Shown here: positions 62,789 to 64,000 of the stretch, piece after piece | How positions within the stretch are numbered: position 1 is the first letter of the stretch | Layout: every line of letters begins with the position of its first letter | Source of the DNA: Streptomyces zhihengii | GTDB taxonomy: Bacteria > Actinomycetota > Actinomycetes > Streptomycetales > Streptomycetaceae | Length of the DNA: 64,000 nt | Direction of reading: 5' to 3' | Assembly (NCBI RefSeq): GCF_016919245.1 | Contig: NZ_JAFEJA010000001.1 | Location: 62,001-126,000, forward strand | Program-made: the position numbers and the translations under genes | The notes under the pieces: model-generated | What the model saw: only the letters and a program-made list of their open reading frames with translations | Databases searched by the model: none | What the model was told of the DNA's origin: nothing

Positions 62789-64000
62789 TCAGGCGCCCCC
62801 GGAGGAGCCGAACGCGACGGCCGCGTGCTCGCCGTCCCAGCCGGCGGGGGTGCGCCAGATGACGTTGACGCGGAACACGTCGCGGATCGTGTCAGCGGAC
62901 CAGTCGTCGGCAGGCGGTTCGGAGAGCACGAGGTAGAGACCGTCGGCCGGGGCGGGCAGCGTGTGGTTGATCTCCAGCAGCCGGGTCGCGCCCGAGCGCA
63001 GGTCCGCGTAGGCGGAGCGGCCCGCGCCCAGAGCCTCGTACAGGAAGAGACCGTGCCGGGTGACGCAGCTGACGTCGACGACCGCCGAGTCGGCCGGCTG
63101 GAGGTCCGCCCAGAGAAGCGAGGACTTCAGCGCGTGACGGACCGCTTCGTGCTTCTTGCACGCACGGTCGGTGTCGGCGGCCGTCTCCAGCGCGCGGAGG
63201 AACCCGTCCATGGTGGTCGGCTCCGGTGGTGCGGTGGCGGTGGCGGTCGTGTCCGCGGCGGTCATCTGCTCTTCTTCCTTCTGATCGGGTTGCGCCGGCG
63301 TGCTGGGGACCGCGGTGTCGGAGCCGGGCGGCGTCGCCGTGCCGAAGCGCTCGTGGAGCACTCCCCTGGCTTCGGCGAGGGGCTCGGCCCAGCCGGAGGC
63401 CGCCAGCGCCTCGGCGAGCCGGCCCGCGTCGAAGGTGCCCTCCTTGAGCGCGCGGTTGACCGTCGCGGCGAGGTCGCGAAGTGCGCCGAGCCGTTCCCGG
63501 TCCGGATCGCCGAGCAGGTGGAGCACGGCGACCCAGTCGGCCTGGTCCCGCCGGAGGACGCGGTTGGCCATCCCCTGGAGTTCGGAGAGGCGGATGCGGG
63601 CGTCGGGAACGTCGCCGTCGCTCTCGGTCAGATCCGTCAGGACGTCGAGTGCCGCGGCGTAGCGCCCCGCCATCCGCTCCGAAACGGGCGACCGGCCGCG
63701 CTGGTCCGCGGTGAGCACCGTCTGGGTGGTCTCGTTGGCGAACACCCAGCAGTCCAGTTCCTCACCACGCCCTGGCGGCACCGATCCGTGGCGGACGGTG
63801 AGGACGAGCGGCCGGTCGATCACCGGCGACAGCGGCTTGACCTTGTAGCGGCCGCCGGGGGCCCGGTCCACGACTTCGACCCGGACATCGGTGCCGACCC
63901 GGGGAAGCCCTCCGGCCCCGCCGTCGTCCGGCCCCGGGTCGGGCACAGCAGGTGCCTGGGCGTCTTGGGCGCCGGTGAGTGCCGCGGGCAGCGGGGCGGT
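62789..64000 (-). CDS. Unrecognised protein, open at the window end
   Basis: The frame is open from 62789 to the right edge, so the gene probably starts beyond it; a GTG at 63946 would be an internal alternative (385 aa). Region 1 (about 1-230) has GTDVRVEVVDRAPGGRYKVK and YAAALDVLTDLTESDGDVPD; region 2, after a Thr/Ala/Pro linker with EEEQMTAADTT, reads FLRALETAADTDRACKKHEA, DVSCVTRHGLFLYEALGAGR and RLLEINHTLPAPADGLYLVL. I do not recognise the family. An ATG within the linker has an AAGGAAG-like site, so two separate products are possible. Confidence 0.6.
   Translation of the reverse strand, partial: TAPLPAALTGAQDAQAPAVPDPGPDDGGAGGLPRVGTDVRVEVVDRAPGGRYKVKPLSPVIDRPLVLTVRHGSVPPGRGEELDCWVFANETTQTVLTADQRGRSPVSERMAGRYAAALDVLTDLTESDGDVPDARIRLSELQGMANRVLRRDQADWVAVLHLLGDPDRERLGALRDLAATVNRALKEGTFDAGRLAEALAASGWAEPLAEARGVLHERFGTATPPGSDTAVPSTPAQPDQKEEEQMTAADTTATATAPPEPTTMDGFLRALETAADTDRACKKHEAVRHALKSSLLWADLQPADSAVVDVSCVTRHGLFLYEALGAGRSAYADLRSGATRLLEINHTLPAPADGLYLVLSEPPADDWSADTIRDVFRVNVIWRTPAGWDGEHAAVAFGSSGGA

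Overview
The window is high-GC actinomycete DNA and reads as Streptomyces. The evidence is strong GC bias at third codon positions, AGGAGG-type ribosome sites, many GTG/TTG starts, an AfsA/ScbR-type autoregulator pair, a GerW-like sporulation protein and rare TTA (bldA) codons confined to accessory genes. No rRNA, tRNA or CRISPR array was seen. The region looks like a chromosome arm made of accessory modules.

Left part (1-5.8 kb): the 5' end of a siderophore-binding lipoprotein gene with a clear iron box, an AraC-type regulator, and two paralogous 14-TM DHA2 exporters around an XRE/MmyB regulator.

Main locus (about 4.3-30.5 kb): an unusual biosynthetic cluster. A translationally coupled operon carries transketolase, AroA, AroE, AroC, AroK and AroB. 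A second block carries class II DAHP synthase (PhzC-like), PhzD-like isochorismatase, PhzE-like ADIC synthase, a tandem carrier protein and a phosphopantetheinyl transferase. Together they predict erythrose-4-phosphate supply, then chorismate, ADIC and 2,3-dihydro-3-hydroxyanthranilate (DHHA). An SDR probably oxidises DHHA to 3-hydroxyanthranilate, and a carboxylic acid reductase (A-PCP-R) probably reduces an aryl acid to an aldehyde. PhzF/PhzB/PhzG, multimodular NRPS and PKS genes are absent, so it is not a phenazine or a standard pyrrolobenzodiazepine/benzoxazole cluster. Control appears layered: an AfsA homologue, two ScbR-like TetR proteins, two IS701-transposase-like proteins that seem to have lost a catalytic Asp, four copies of a distinctive AT-rich motif in promoter positions, an 11-bp phased repeat array, and TTA codons in five genes.

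Middle part (30.5-45 kb): GNAT gene debris, a secreted beta-trefoil/aerolysin-like protein, an FG-GAP secreted protein, an XRE-NACHT membrane STAND ATPase, a secreted esterase and serine hydrolase, an H-type lectin, a Nudix hydrolase, a GerW-like protein and small unknowns.

Right part (45-64 kb): a compact RiPP-like locus (MFS exporter, S9 peptidase, 39-aa precursor, B12 radical SAM enzyme, DUF5825); an M23 peptidase; a DUF4157 protein with a C-terminal PARP-like ADP-ribosyltransferase domain (a candidate contractile-injection effector); a HelD-like helicase; a second FG-GAP protein; a divergent ATP-grasp/58-aa peptide pair; a GNAT, a YrhB-like protein and an unrecognised gene cut by the window end. 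Strong hairpins separate most convergent units. All functions are read from sequence and memory of families; nothing was searched.
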